64,000 bases of DNA from Batillaria attramentaria (GCA_018292915.2 JACVVK020000497.1:120001-184000); one strand, 5' to 3'; counted from the first letter of the stretch, positions 50,602 to 60,924 are shown. Made by a program: numbers and translations. Notes: generated by a model not told the origin, from the sequence alone.

Positions 50602-50651
50602 CTATAAAGTTTTGCGAGATGCTTGTACATCTCCGGCCGCCTCCTACCCAG
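50602..50651 (-). CDS. Tentative upstream channel exon
   Basis: A 50-nt segment between an AG (AAATCAG) and a strong donor (AG/GTGAGA). Its end phase fits the next exon: MYKHLAKLYS joins SVLLDTILSAAEG. The acceptor tract is weak and the residues are not diagnostic. Confidence 0.3.
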
Positions 50652-50959
50652 CTGATTTATCGAATTTCTTCCATTCTGGTTTTGCCCACAGACTCCACTT
50701 CTTTCTCGCACTTCTATGATCACCTGATCATGACAGAGTATCTTCATCTGCACGTGTCTACACCGGCACACCCTAGACTCGCACTAGTAATCAGCAAAGC
50801 CACATTTCCATGCCGCCAGTCGGGACGTCAAGTTGTTATCAGTCCAGACGTGGGTTAAGTACTCCAAGATAGCCCACAATCCAACGTCATCTTTGCCCAA
50901 AGTGAAATAATGTGTCTGGGTCGAACGTGTGACCGCCGGGAGACCAGGGGTCCCGCCCT

Positions 50960-51210
50960 TCTGTTCCACCAATCAAAGGCGGCGTTACTACTTAATCAAC
51001 CACTCCCAGACACTCTCACAAGTTTGTCTTTGGCCCAGACAAGCGACCTCTAATCGCCGAGGGCGTAATTTCCCTCAGCTCGACCAATCAGAGGAACTGT
51101 TACAATGTACCGAACTACTCTCAGACGCCGTTAGAGTTTACCGCTGACACTAACAAGTGGCCCCTAATCGCTGGAGTAATTCCCCTTGGGCACGAAGGAC
51201 GGTTACTGTG
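50960..51210 (-). promoter_or_regulatory. Duplicated CCAAT-box segment, possible channel promoter
   Basis: CACCAATCAAAGG (CCAAT at 50969-50973) and CGACCAATCAGAGG (51084-51088) lie 115 bp apart in two diverged repeat units that also share CTAATCGC and GTAATTYCCCTY. The second is a full NF-Y consensus. The segment is upstream of the channel gene on the minus strand. Confidence 0.35.
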
Positions 51211-51770
51211 ATAAGAACTTCCTTTTGGAAACATCTTGACCCCTCAACCCTCCCCCTCCCCTCTACGACGAAAATATTGATTTTGACATTATCTGGTCCC
51301 TTGGTGTTTTTGAAGCAACGTAGTATCTAAAACGAGGGCTTGAACGAACAGTGTTGACGACGTAAAATGGGTCAGTTTGCGTCTGGAGGCTAATCTCTTA
51401 TTACGGCTGCGTATAATGTCAGAGGATCATGTTGTAAACTAGAGAAGTTCAGCCGGTGTTGGCATTATACTTTTTTCTAAGGGCACTAGACCAGCTTCAT
51501 CACTCTGTTTATGGGTCAAAGTTAGACAGGAGGAACAGTAGCAGTTGCTGTCTGCTTCCGTGTTACAGACGTTCAGATATCAGTCGTGGGCGAGGGCTCG
51601 CTAGGGGAATCTATCACCTGAGAATCGAAAGGTTTGAGGTTTAAATCTTGTGTACGATAATTATTTCAAATAATAGGGACACAGGGAGCAGGGTCTGCAG
51701 TTACTGAGATTCGCTAAAGCAAGGAATGAAAAAAAAAAAAAAAAGTCAAGCGATTTAGGCAAGACGTTCA
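51211..51770. other. Unassigned intergenic sequence
   Basis: No exon or repeat family recognised. A (A)17 run lies at about 51728-51744. Confidence 0.4.
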
Positions 51771-51771
51771 A

Positions 51772-51892
51772 CAACAGAAACAACAAAAACAACAAAAACA
51801 ACAAAAACAACAAAAACAACAAAAACAACAAAAACAACAAAAACAACAAAAACAACAAAAACAACAACTGCAACAACAAACAATAAACAAAT
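51772..51892. repeat. (CAAAAACAA)n low-complexity array
   Basis: About ten AACAAAAAC units followed by AACAACAAAC. Confidence 0.95.
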
Positions 51893-51924
51893 GTTAAACA
51901 GAGAGAGAGAGGGGGGGGGGGGGG

Positions 51925-52084
51925 GGTGTTCGGGGTTTAACGTCCTTTTCCACCACATACGGGTGATATCAAAGACGGGGCAACGATGAAAAAGCCAGCA
52001 CAAATATTTGGCCCCAGCCGGGATACGAACTCACGACCCGAGCATTAGAAGTCCAACGCTCTACCATTCGGCCAGCCCGGCTCC

Positions 52085-52087
<3 letters not shown>
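51925..52087 (-). mobile_element. SINE1, full length
   Basis: Minus strand: GGGAGCCGGGCTGGCCGAAT head, GGTCGTGAGTTCGTATCCCG B box with one change, CCCCGTCTTTGATATCACCC and AAGGACGTTAAACCCC. (GA)n and G-runs border it. Confidence 0.9.
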
Positions 52088-52128
<41 letters not shown>

Positions 52129-53304
52129 GAACCTTTATTTTCCTATGGTAGAAATGTTAGGTCCCCTGACCAGTATCACAAATTGCCGTTGCTACAATTG
52201 CAAAGTAATGATAATATCAAGACAAACGTACGTGCATAACTAAAACAACAAAGACAAAGAATAGTAATAATAAAACAAAAGAGCGAGCGCGCACCCACAC
52301 ACACAAACACGATTGTACCTAGTATTCCAATAACTAAGCTGTCCTGTGTATTGGCACTATACGACTGATCCACAGAAAAAGTCCATTTTAAGCATGTTTT
52401 GGCAGAAACACATTTGAGACTGCTGTAAAGTAAAATAACAAGCAGAACAAAACTTGCAGCAATAATTCTCTCTTATTACACATTTGCTGAAGTAGATCTA
52501 GGTCAGCCGATGAGTAATTCTTGAAGTTTTCTGTGTGTAATATAATTACAAAAAGTTCGGAGTGGGACCAAAAATTCACACGTCCAGACCACAATTTGTT
52601 TTATGAACTGCTCGCGGCAACCAGTTTGGAGAGAGGAAAATGACTTTCAAACTCAGCACCGACTGTTAAGAATGGTTTGTTTACTTTGCAGCAAAGCAAA
52701 CTCCTTTCGTCTGTCCACTTCGTTTGGCGAAGTGTTTCCAAAACGTCCGGACGACACTATAAGCCTTTTTCTATCACGAGAAGAGTTTTTGAGAAGTTTG
52801 TTCGTTTTCCAGGGGCGGTAGCTTCATTTTGGGAAACGAGCCTGCAAATCCAACTAGCGTCAGCAAAATCCAACATCCAGACCGGAATTCCGACGCCCGA
52901 TAATTGAATAGAAATTCATGAGTTTGGCTCGGTACGTGTTGGCAAAGCAAGGCCTCTCCTGAATACCCTGCTGGATAACTCGATACCGATTATTTTCGAC
53001 GACACCTCGTGCTTATATTTCGGGTTAGTTAGCTGGTATTTCTATTTCTTTGTTTGTTTTTTGGTTCAGAGTCAGATTATCTGTAGAGAGAAAAGAGGAG
53101 GCCTTGCTTTAGATCGAATGCCGAAAGGTACTTCCCGAAAAAGACCATCAGAGATCAGCATGATAGATCAAGCCTGGCAGATATTCGTAACATGGGTAGA
53201 GGAGATACGCAACTGGAGAAATATACAGGTCTCGCTAGCTTCATAGTAAGATCAAGGAAATTAGAGACACCCTGTTGTATATAAAAGGTTCCTATCTGTA
53301 TCCG
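52088..53304. other. Intergenic region without recognised gene
   Basis: (GA)n at 52086-52122, then AT-rich unique-looking DNA. TATATAAAAGG at 53278-53288 resembles a TATA box 17 bp before a SINE2 copy, with no gene visible after it. Confidence 0.4.
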
Positions 53305-53712
53305 GGGCGGTCGGTGGTCTAGTGGTTAAGAGACTTGTCACCAATGCGAGAGGTCAGGAGTTCGAGTCCCACTCGAGCAAAGAATGTTTCCTTCTCGTAT
53401 GTGGCACCGTTCATTCGGGCCGATCGTCGGGGGTTCTCTCCGGGTACTCCGGCTTCCTCCCCCTCTGCTTTGGAAATGTTCAGCCCAACAAATTTGAAAA
53501 AAATAAATGCAATTCTAAATTCCGAAATTTAAATAGCTGAGCTGAACCTTCGCACCACGTGATTGTAATGTGTTTATGTCCAGTATGTGAGAGAATGCGT
53601 GTGATTCACGTAAGCGTGCGTGTTGGGTTCAGTTCGCGGCGCTTTGAGCCGATTCATGAAATTGGGTAAAGTGCCTATACAGTACTCATTATTATTATTA
53701 TTATTTGTATCG
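53305..53712 (+). mobile_element. SINE2, full length, best copy
   Basis: Head GGGCGGTCGGTGGTCTAGTG with GTTAAGAGACTTG (A box); GGAGTTCGAGTCCC (B box); CATTCGGGCCGATCG; CTCCGGGTACTCCGGCTTCC; GGAAATGTTCAGCCCA; CACCACGTGATTGTAATGTG; GTGATTCACGTAAGCGTGCG; CGGCGCTTTGAGCCGATTCA; (ATT)n tail. Confidence 0.92.
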
Positions 53713-53849
53713 ATAGGGCCGTGTGGCAGGGAACCCTCGAGTATTACATCCTTAACGTTTCTCTTTTGGGGCTTGTGTAAATCTGAACAAGAAAATATAA
53801 CCACGTTCTTATCATGTAAGTTATGCATGAACCCAATCTCCTTCCGAAG

Positions 53850-54025
53850 TACGGGGAGCCGGGGTGGCCGAATGGTAGAGCGTTGGACTTCTAATGCTCG
53901 GGTCGTGAGTTCGAATCCCGGCTGGGGCCAAATATTTGTGCTGGCTTGTTCATCGTTGCCCCGTCTTTGATATTACCCGTATGTGGTGGGAAAGGACGTT
54001 AAACTCCCAAACACCCACCCACATA
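53850..54025 (+). mobile_element. SINE1, full length, best copy
   Basis: GGGAGCCGGGGTGGCCGAAT head, GTAGAGCGTTGGACTTCTAA, GGGTCGTGAGTTCGAATCCC B box, GCCAAATATTTGTGCTGGC, GCCCCGTCTTTGATATTACC, GTGGTGGGAAAGGACGTTAA and a CACCCACCCA end. Confidence 0.92.
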
Positions 54026-54197
54026 CCCTTCCGAAGTACTTTTTACTTCCATTCACAACGGTTATAATATGTTTTATGGTGAGGATTCAAATAGTTATGC
54101 TGTAATATTTCTTCACTTGCCATTAATTGGACTCATTTCTTTTGCACAGCGATTGCAGAAGTCAATTTTTCATTTTATTCAGTTAATACTCATCTCT

Positions 54198-54398
54198 CAG
54201 AGCCCGACCACCGCCTGCCCGCGATATAATAATACTGGTTAAAAAGAACAAGCCATTGCATACCAGTAGGAGCCACTTCAAGCCACTATTACGCAAGGCG
54301 TGGGCCATCCCCACTAGACCCAAGACCGCTGCAGATTGAACAATAGTGGCTTGAAGTGGATTTTAGTGATCAAAAGATTTCAAGTAAAATTACGATTT
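54198..54398 (+). mobile_element. Short hairpin-bearing dispersed repeat, copy 2
   Basis: Partner of 6884-7068. CCACTTCAAGCCACTATT (about 54273) and AATAGTGGCTTGAAGTGG (about 54343) are exact reverse complements and can form an 18-bp stem. Confidence 0.65.
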
Positions 54399-54594
54399 TC
54401 GCATGTGCTATTCAGAGTTAGCTGGGCAATAACGATTCATTGCATTGTATTGTAAGTATGCAACTCGGCGCTCACTAAGCACATCGTTTGTCCAAATTAT
54501 AAGCACATTAAGTTTATGAGAAAGAAAGGAAGAAAGAAAGAAAGCGTGAAGGAAAGTGACATATCTCATCACTCTACATCACCAGCAAAACTAA

Positions 54595-54950
54595 CGTTGA
54601 GAATGATGATGATGATGATGATGATATGCTCGTAGCGCGCGGGTGGGGGGGGGGGGGGGGGGAGTGAAAAGATTTAAAGTAAAACGGGAAAAAATTGGTA
54701 GGGGTGGGGAGGAGGGGGAGCAGGGAGGTGTCTGCATCAGAACTTTGAGAAAAGATGGGTCTTCAGGTGGCTCCTGAAAGACACGGTGGAGGTGCTGGAT
54801 TTCAAATATGGCGACAGGGCGTTGCACAGAGCAGGGGCAGAACACTTGAAGGAGCGAGCTCCAAAGCGCTTCTTGGTGCTGCAGTGGGAAGAGAACCGGG
54901 AAAATGGAAACTCCCTGTGGGTGGTATGACATGTGTTAAAAAGACAGTTT
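54595..54950 (-). mobile_element. LINE ORF2 C-terminal fragment with (ATC)n
   Basis: Minus strand reads YLKSSTSTVSFRSHLKTHLF and SKF-stop with RFGARSFKCSAPALCNAL upstream, as at 46660. Poly-C and (ATC)n follow. Confidence 0.8.
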
Positions 54951-55404
54951 GAAATGGTTTAGCCCATCAGACGCACCTAAATCCTCATTTCAATCATTTC
55001 AGCCATTCCTCTTGAAACACGAAGAAGGACTCACACCGCAGATGAACTTCAGCTTTTTGTAAATTACAGTTTCCGCTATTGCTACATACTTTCCCAAATC
55101 CCACCCATTTCTCGCACCGAGAGAAAGGTAAAATATTCATCGGGACCGACACTTTCCGAAAGCTGGTTCCCCGTGGGAAATATTGTATGGAAAAAGTAAA
55201 TATTTCAACGCGTTTGTCGACCTATTTGTTAGAAACTAGATAGAACAAGTCTCAGCAACTGTCTGGTGATAACGCTTATGTAGACTGTATGTCAAGCTTT
55301 CGCTGACAGTAACTATGAAGGCTTACCGTGACAGTCGCTCTTATAAACAATGTTCAGGGGTTTGACGGATTTCCACTTTCGGCTGAAACATTTTCCTCCA
55401 TAAA
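54951..55404. other. Unassigned intergenic sequence
   Basis: No exon or repeat family recognised. Confidence 0.4.
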
Positions 55405-55595
55405 ACAAAAGTGTATTTCCTCCTCTGAAGCACGTAAACTCGTGCCAAACCGCACCAAACTGCACAGATTTCAGTCTAATTCTAGAACGTGTCTTCCACG
55501 AAGAAGTGTTTCGTCCTCTGAAGCACTTTACATCATGCCAAAATGCACCGAACTGCAATGAGTTTAGTCGATTTTCTAAAGAAAGATTCTGAGGC
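55405..55595. repeat. Tandem duplication of about 96 bp
   Basis: CCTCCTCTGAAGCACGTAAA, CGTGCCAAACCGCACC, AAACTGCA and TTTAGTC-like blocks occur twice. On the minus strand both units stay open: QFGAFWHDVKCFRGRNT and QFGAVWHEFTCFRGGNT. Confidence 0.8.
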
Positions 55596-55717
55596 AGCTG
55601 CCTCCCCCCCCCCCATACCACCTAGTATAACGCATCTGCTTTGTAGACGTACTCGTGGCTTTTTCACTCCGTCATCAAATGCTGCACACTATTGCTCCTT
55701 TTGGATCATTGATCATT

Positions 55718-55816
55718 TTAATAATAATAATAATAATAATGAATTGTACTCGTATAGCGCAAAATTCTCACAAAGTGACTCAATGCGCGTACTCCCGCAC
55801 TCATACCAACAAATAT

Positions 55817-55872
<56 letters not shown>
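55718..55872. repeat. (AAT)n and (CA)n microsatellites
   Basis: AAT run at about 55719-55740 and about 27 CA units at 55817-55871. Confidence 0.95.
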
Positions 55873-55874
<2 letters not shown>

Positions 55875-55879
55875 CAGCT

Positions 55880-56860
55880 GAATCAGGAGGAGGTAAGTGG
55901 GCCTAGTCGAAAGCCAGCCGGAGCAGCAAGGGTGTGATACGGTCGGATTTTTTTCTTTTTCAAAATCAGCCGTGCCGCGCACGTTGGAGTCGGTTTATCT
56001 GTTCTGCCGGCAGAGCAATCAACACCGAATTACAAAAATCCAGTCGGTATGTGACAAGCTGTGAACAATTATAGAGCAGGCGGTGTCAGAGAGAAAAGGT
56101 CGGGTGGAAGCGATGCGCCTTAACTCAAAGAAAGCAGCACGACAGATGTTAATGTTAATGAATGTTAAAGCAAGAGTCAAGAAAAGTCATAATCGTTCCG
56201 CCTGTGAAGGAAATCAAGAAGCTACACGGCAACACTGAGAAAGTGTCCCTAGGTGCTTTCCTTGGTATGACACATCTCATGATGTGGATGATTACACGGC
56301 CGGCACCGCTCGTGCCGCTGTTCCAGCGCCTGGTTAACGCCGAGATATTTATGACAGAATTCGACCCTGTCCCGCAGCACCAAACCACACGGACCTCCAC
56401 AGCATCCCCATACCATCATCCTCATCTCCATCATCATGCTGGCGAAGAGTTGGGGCAGAAAAAAAAAATGCACACTAGGCGTGAAGTAAGAACACTGACA
56501 GATGAGACTGTCGACTCTTTTCCGTCGCAAGATATGCGCCAAGTCATGTGCAAGTCAAGCGGGCAGCGCTCAGGGAATGAAATACAACAAGCCGTCTAGA
56601 CCCAGCGGAAGGAAAGGTCTTCCTGGCGGTCGTATTGTAAGGCTGACGCAGACATACCTTTCACCCTTGTGGGAGACATCTTGAATGGGCGTCATTATAT
56701 GTCGGAGGAAGTCGGAAGGTTCACCGAAGTTTGAGGGGCATAGGTGCAGAGTTTTCTGTTCGCAAAAGCGCGTACTCATTTTCGTTTTCTCAGAAATATT
56801 TAAAAAAACAACAACTAACTAACACGTAGTCATTGTAGCAGCGGAATGCTTTAACCGAAG
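55880..56860. other. Unassigned intergenic sequence with one 145-codon ORF
   Basis: Includes a plus-strand ORF, 56162-56599 (MLKQESRKVIIVPPVKEI..), with no recognised domain, no promoter and a poly-A/His-rich middle. I do not call it a gene. Confidence 0.35.
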
Positions 56861-56861
56861 T

Positions 56862-57204
56862 ATGGGTGGGTGGGTGTTTGGGTGTTTAACGTCTTTTTAA
56901 TAATAATAATAATAATAGGTCTTATAAAGCGCTAACAGTCTGCTCAAAGAACACTCAGTGCGCTACACACACACACACATTCTCACGCATACATGAAACA
57001 TGAAACACTAAGTGTGTGGGGGGGGGGGGAGGGGGGCGAGGGGGGGGGGGTAGATGATACTACAGATCCAACAAGTAAGGGTGATATCAAAGTCGGGGCA
57101 ACGAGAAAAAGGCCAGCACAAATATTTGGCCCCAGCCGGGATTCGAACTCACGACCCGAGCATTGAGAGTCCAACGCTTTACCATTCGGCTATCCCGGTT
57201 CCCC
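56862..57204 (-). mobile_element. SINE1 split by a nested LINE 3' end
   Basis: Minus strand: the head and B box (GGGTCGTGAGTTCGAATCCC) run from 57204 to 57073, CGACTTTGATATCACCC is present, and then the element breaks. The SINE 3' end (AAAAAGACGTTAAACACCCA) resumes at 56898-56862. Confidence 0.85.
56899..57072 (-). mobile_element. LINE 3' UTR insertion inside SINE1
   Basis: Minus strand: GATCTGTAGTATCATCTACC, poly-C, GTGTTTCATG, GCGTGAGAATGTGTGTGTGT, AGCGCACTGAGTG, TTTGAGCAGACTGTTAGCGC and TTTATAAGACCTATTATT. The same order is present at 11915-12060. Confidence 0.88.
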
Positions 57205-57244
57205 ATTGCTCAATGTAAAGAACAGTGAACTGGACGCTGCTTTC

Positions 57245-57372
57245 AATAATAATTATCGCATTACTATAGGCGCTTTATCCCTAATATTTGGCTCAAAGCG
57301 CCGCGAGCTAAACGTAACGCTCACGTGAATCACACGCATTCTCTCAGACACTGGACATGAACACATAACAAT
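57245..57372 (-). mobile_element. SINE2 3'-end fragment
   Basis: Minus strand: GTGTTCATGTCCAGTGTCTG, GCGTGTGATTCACGTGAGCG, CGGCGCTTTGAGCC and GGATAAAGCGCCTATA. It ends 35 bp before the mariner element. Confidence 0.8.
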
Positions 57373-57407
57373 CACACGTGTCTGAGTTACATAGTTTTGA
57401 CAGTGTA

Positions 57408-58738
57408 CGAGGGCTGTTCAAATATAATATTATTGGGAATGCTGCCATTACTCACGTGTCTTGCATCGGATCGACTCCAAACTTCTACATCCCCTCGAAG
57501 TATTCACCCTTGGCCCGAATGCACGTTTCCAGCCTTGTTCGCCACATATGAAGCGCCCTCTGGTACTCTTCCCTCGGGATACCCTCGAGCTCTGATTTCA
57601 CGGCTTTTGAGAGGTCTTGGATGCGATCAAACTTGCGTCCAGCGAGTCGCTCTTTCAAGATAGGAAAGAGCCAGAAGTCACACGGTGCCAAGTCCGGACT
57701 GTAGGGGGGATGGGCCAAGACTTTGGTCTCTCTTTCCTCTAGGAAGGTCGTGGTGATCTTGGCTTTGTGGGGGGCTGCATTATCATGCAGCATTAAGGTC
57801 CTTGAGGTTCCAACGGTTGGGCGCTGCTCGCAGATCGCATCCACCACTTTCCGGAGCACCACTTTGGTATAGTACGTGGCAGTGATGGCAGCCTTCGCCG
57901 GAAGAATATCAAGAGCCACGACGCCTTGGGTGCTGAAAAAAATAGAGAAAAGACGCTTCCGGCTCTGAAATCCTGGCCTCAGGACAACTGGTCGGTCTCC
58001 ATCTGGGCCTACCCACGCCCGGTTGCAGCGTTTGTTGGGGATGCCGTAAAACGTGAACCAAGATTCATCACCGGTCACTATGTCACACAGACGTTTTGGT
58101 CCATTTGGCTCAAAATCTTGAAGCAGTTGGCATGAGCAATCAACCCGCCGTTTCTTTTGTTCGTCAGTTAAGAGATGGGGTACCCATCTTGCAGCCAAGT
58201 TTCTCATTTGAAGATCTTCATGCAGAATGCTGTGTATGGTGCCGATAGAGAGGTCACATGCTTCACTCAACTCGCGTATGGTCGAATGTGGGTCTTCGTC
58301 AATCAGGCTTTTCACAAGGGTAATGTTTCTTTCGTTCCGAGCTGAGAGTGGACGGCCCGGACTGGTACCTGAGCTTGAAGGCCCTTGTTCAGTTAGAAAA
58401 GCTTCGACCCATATGTAAACTGTGCTCTTACCGACACACTTGGCTCCAAAAACAGCTTGCAAATCTTGAAGGATTTTCTTGCCATTGTCTCCGAGTTTTA
58501 GCCTCACGAATGTGTAGAAGCGAAAATGCTCATTCTCGGCGTCCATGGTTTTCTGGCTCAGCAGTTTGGATGACGATTTTAATGAGGTCATACTCTAAAA
58601 TGCATCATGATGTCATCATTCTTTTCTGCATGTTAATAGGGCTTGAGCCAGATTTTATTCTGGTATAAAATTATTTTCTGTGCGACGTTTACTTATAAAA
58701 TGGCAGGCCCATTCCCATTAATATTTGAACAGCCCTCG
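57408..58738 (-). mobile_element. Complete mariner transposon, 1331 bp
   Basis: Terminal inverted repeats of about 40 bp start CGAGGGCTGTTCAAATAT at both ends, with a small indel between arms. TA dinucleotides at 57406-57407 and 58739-58740 are the expected target duplication of the Tc1/mariner group. One open transposase gene fills it on the minus strand. Confidence 0.95.
57485..58591 (-). CDS. Mariner transposase (DD34D), open frame
   Basis: Cut-and-paste DNA transposase. The 368-codon frame has no stop or frameshift; the likely native start is Met16 (MDAENEHFRFY), giving about 353 residues, close to the usual 340-350. The N-terminal paired helix-turn-helix DNA-binding region is at about 25-125 (VRLKLGDNGKKI, KSTVYIWVEAF, HSTIRELSEA). 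WVPHLLTDEQK is the mariner linker signature. Catalytic Asp residues are visible in TGDESWF, LHDNAAPH and LAPCDFWLFP, with 34 residues between the second and third, which defines DD34D mariner. HDNAAPH replaces the common HDNARPH. Inverted repeats and target duplication are intact, so the copy is structurally complete; activity is unknown. Confidence 0.95.
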   Translation of the reverse strand: MTSLKSSSKLLSQKTMDAENEHFRFYTFVRLKLGDNGKKILQDLQAVFGAKCVGKSTVYIWVEAFLTEQGPSSSGTSPGRPLSARNERNITLVKSLIDEDPHSTIRELSEACDLSIGTIHSILHEDLQMRNLAARWVPHLLTDEQKKRRVDCSCQLLQDFEPNGPKRLCDIVTGDESWFTFYGIPNKRCNRAWVGPDGDRPVVLRPGFQSRKRLFSIFFSTQGVVALDILPAKAAITATYYTKVVLRKVVDAICEQRPTVGTSRTLMLHDNAAPHKAKITTTFLEERETKVLAHPPYSPDLAPCDFWLFPILKERLAGRKFDRIQDLSKAVKSELEGIPREEYQRALHMWRTRLETCIRAKGEYFEGM

Positions 58739-58773
58739 TAAATCAGATGTGCAACTATGACAAACCTGAAATT

Positions 58774-58776
<3 letters not shown>

Positions 58777-58812
<36 letters not shown>

Positions 58813-58830
58813 AGAGAGAGAGAGAGAGAG
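58777..58830. repeat. (GA)n microsatellite
   Basis: About 26 GA units, one interruption, 40 bp beyond the mariner end. Confidence 0.95.
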
Positions 58831-59167
58831 CAATTCCTTTCATCCTCCCTATATTCAAAACTAGATTTCTTATGACGCAATCGTTGCATCCTCTCCTTCG
58901 TGAGTGCGGTTTGTAATTTTGAAATCTACACCCACTGCCTCCGCCGCACAAGTTCTTTCATCTCGCACGCCCCTCGCGTCATTTGAACTTTCCTCCATGC
59001 CATTTTCATCCATCCGACAGACCGGCGACTTTGCCAGTGTCAACTATGCTTATTTCGATGATTTTGCCCTTGATACTTGCTGAAAACGCCAGAATCTGGC
59101 GCCAGAATCGTTCATCCAAACCATTTCTGCGTCATTTCATGGATTTCAAAACTGTCGGAAATCAAAG

Positions 59168-59195
59168 ATGGCAGTAAAAAGTGGTTTTGGAGGCA
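59168..59195 (+). CDS. Candidate first coding exon (MAVKSGFGG)
   Basis: AATCAAAGATGGCAGT gives a strong start context with a YY1-like AAGATGGC. The frame runs nine codons plus one base and meets a consensus donor GTAAGT at 59196. About 350 bp of repeat-free DNA precedes it. No downstream exon was found up to 64000, so the gene, if real, is unidentified. Confidence 0.28.
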
Positions 59196-59596
59196 GTAAG
59201 TTCGTGATTTTTATCTCTTTTACCCAAACGTTTGTCAACATGTTGCATGTTTGCGTAAGATTGCGGTGAATAGACGCTGGGTCGGCGTGACCTGAAGTTT
59301 GTTTGCGTTGCGCATCTCAGTGAGTGATCAAGGGAGCTTGAGAAATGAAATTGTGGGAAGATGTCTGTGTACTGAGAAGATATCGAACTGTCCCTATTTG
59401 GACCCCCAGGGAGATTATTAATGCAGATGAGGCAATTTCTGTGAAGTGATTTGAAAGATTGTGATCTGAACGTGACTGCCTCAAACTGAGTTGAGTCAGG
59501 AATGCTCTCTCTCTCTCTCTCTCTCTCTCTCGTAGTTCAGCAGGACAGTGCGAAAGGCAGCTGACTTCCTAAAAGCTTAATCCCGTAATAAATGTT

Positions 59597-59915
59597 TCAC
59601 CATCATCACCGTTCTTTCGGGCCGATCGTCTGAGGTTCTCAGTCTCCGGGTACTCCGACTTCCTCCCCCCTCTGATCAGTTTTGGAAATGTTCAGCCGAC
59701 AACATTTGAAAATAAAAATGCAGTTCTAAATACCGGAACTTAAATAGCTGATCTGACCCTTCGCATCACGAGATTGTAATGCATTTATGTCCAGTGTGTG
59801 AGAGGGAATGAGTGTGATTTACGTGAGCGTGCGCGTCAGGTTTGCTCGCAGAGCTTTGAGCAAATTCAAGAAATTGGACAAAGCGCATACGCAATACTCA
59901 GTAGTAATACATGTA
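59597..59915 (+). mobile_element. SINE2, head-truncated
   Basis: TTCTTTCGGGCCGATCGTCT, CCGGGTACTCCGACTTCC, GGAAATGTTCAGCC, TTAAATAGCTGATCTGACCC, GTGATTTACGTGAGCGTGCG and GCTTTGAGCAAATTCA; the tail is replaced by TAG/TC repeats. Confidence 0.82.
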
Positions 59916-59929
59916 GTAGTAGTAGTACT

Positions 59930-60178
59930 CTCTCTCTCTCTCCTTCTCTCGTACTCAGTAGGACAGTGCGTAATACAGCTAACATCCTTTTTTAATTTTG
60001 TTTTTGCCATATATATATACATACACAAAACTAGATAAACTGACAGGTAAAGATGTATACGCCACAGTACAGTGTGCTTGTCTCTTCTCAGGTACAAATA
60101 ATTATGCATATATTATAGCTGCATGTAATACATATACAATCATGTACATATATACGTTAGAAATATGTATATATAATG

Positions 60179-60215
<37 letters not shown>

Positions 60216-60390
60216 CTCAGCTCCATCTTCAGTGGGTAACTTCCTAACAGTTTCATCCTGTGATAAACTCGCACGTGGTGGAACCTCCCCCACCCCTCCC
60301 CTGTGATAAATGTTTCGTCATCATCATCATGATCACCATCATCATCCACACACACACACACACACACACACACGCGCGCGCGCGACGCAT
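59930..60390. repeat. Cluster of (TC)n, (TA)n, (CA)n, (ATC)n and (CG)n runs
   Basis: Short microsatellites at about 59928-59948, 60009-60020, 60185-60214, 60319-60347 (ATC) and 60348-60384 (CA then CG). Confidence 0.85.
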
Positions 60391-60924
60391 GCATCCGCCC
60401 CAGGTAGTTAATTGCACAAAGGAGGGGAAAATGCGCACCTCGGGGCGGAAGAAAAATAAACATTATCACGTTCACTCACACCCAAGTGCACACGTGTCTG
60501 TTTTCATTTCGACTCCCCATGCAGTCTCTCGGGACCTGCAGAGCCCAAGCTTAAGCACACATACAATACTATATTCTTGCCCTCAGTGTCAAAGTTCTGT
60601 TCGGAGTAGCGTCGGTTCCGTTTGGCGACAATTTCGTTAGTGTCCTTGGAGACTTTTCAAAGAGAATGTGTCTCTTGTCTTCAAATTCAAGATTTAAATT
60701 GAATTAGTAAACGTTCTCCTCTTTTAAAGAGAGAGAGAGAGAGAGCTAGAGAGCTTGTAACAAAAGTATTCTTAATTTCTTATAAGAAGAAGACAGTTTG
60801 TATCTTGGAGAAAGGTAACTTAATTAGTACGCCAAAGACCCAGATACAAACAAATACCCAAAAGAGAAAACATTTACATGCACTGGGTCTTAATATGTGT
60901 ATGTTGATAAACAGCCTTTGACCA
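60391..60924. other. Unassigned intergenic sequence
   Basis: (GA)n at about 60727-60745; otherwise no recognised feature. Confidence 0.4.

Noticed and set aside
52388..52594. Minus-strand ORF ending in a hydrophobic stretch, as a channel signal-peptide exon
   Set aside because: No donor in the right phase before the stop codon.
53852..53935. tRNA gene at the SINE1 head
   Set aside because: The same sequence recurs many times in the window with a common non-tRNA body, so it is a SINE promoter.
56162..56599. 145-codon plus-strand ORF
   Set aside because: No domain, no splice or promoter support, and a poly-A/His-rich middle; its length is possible by chance.
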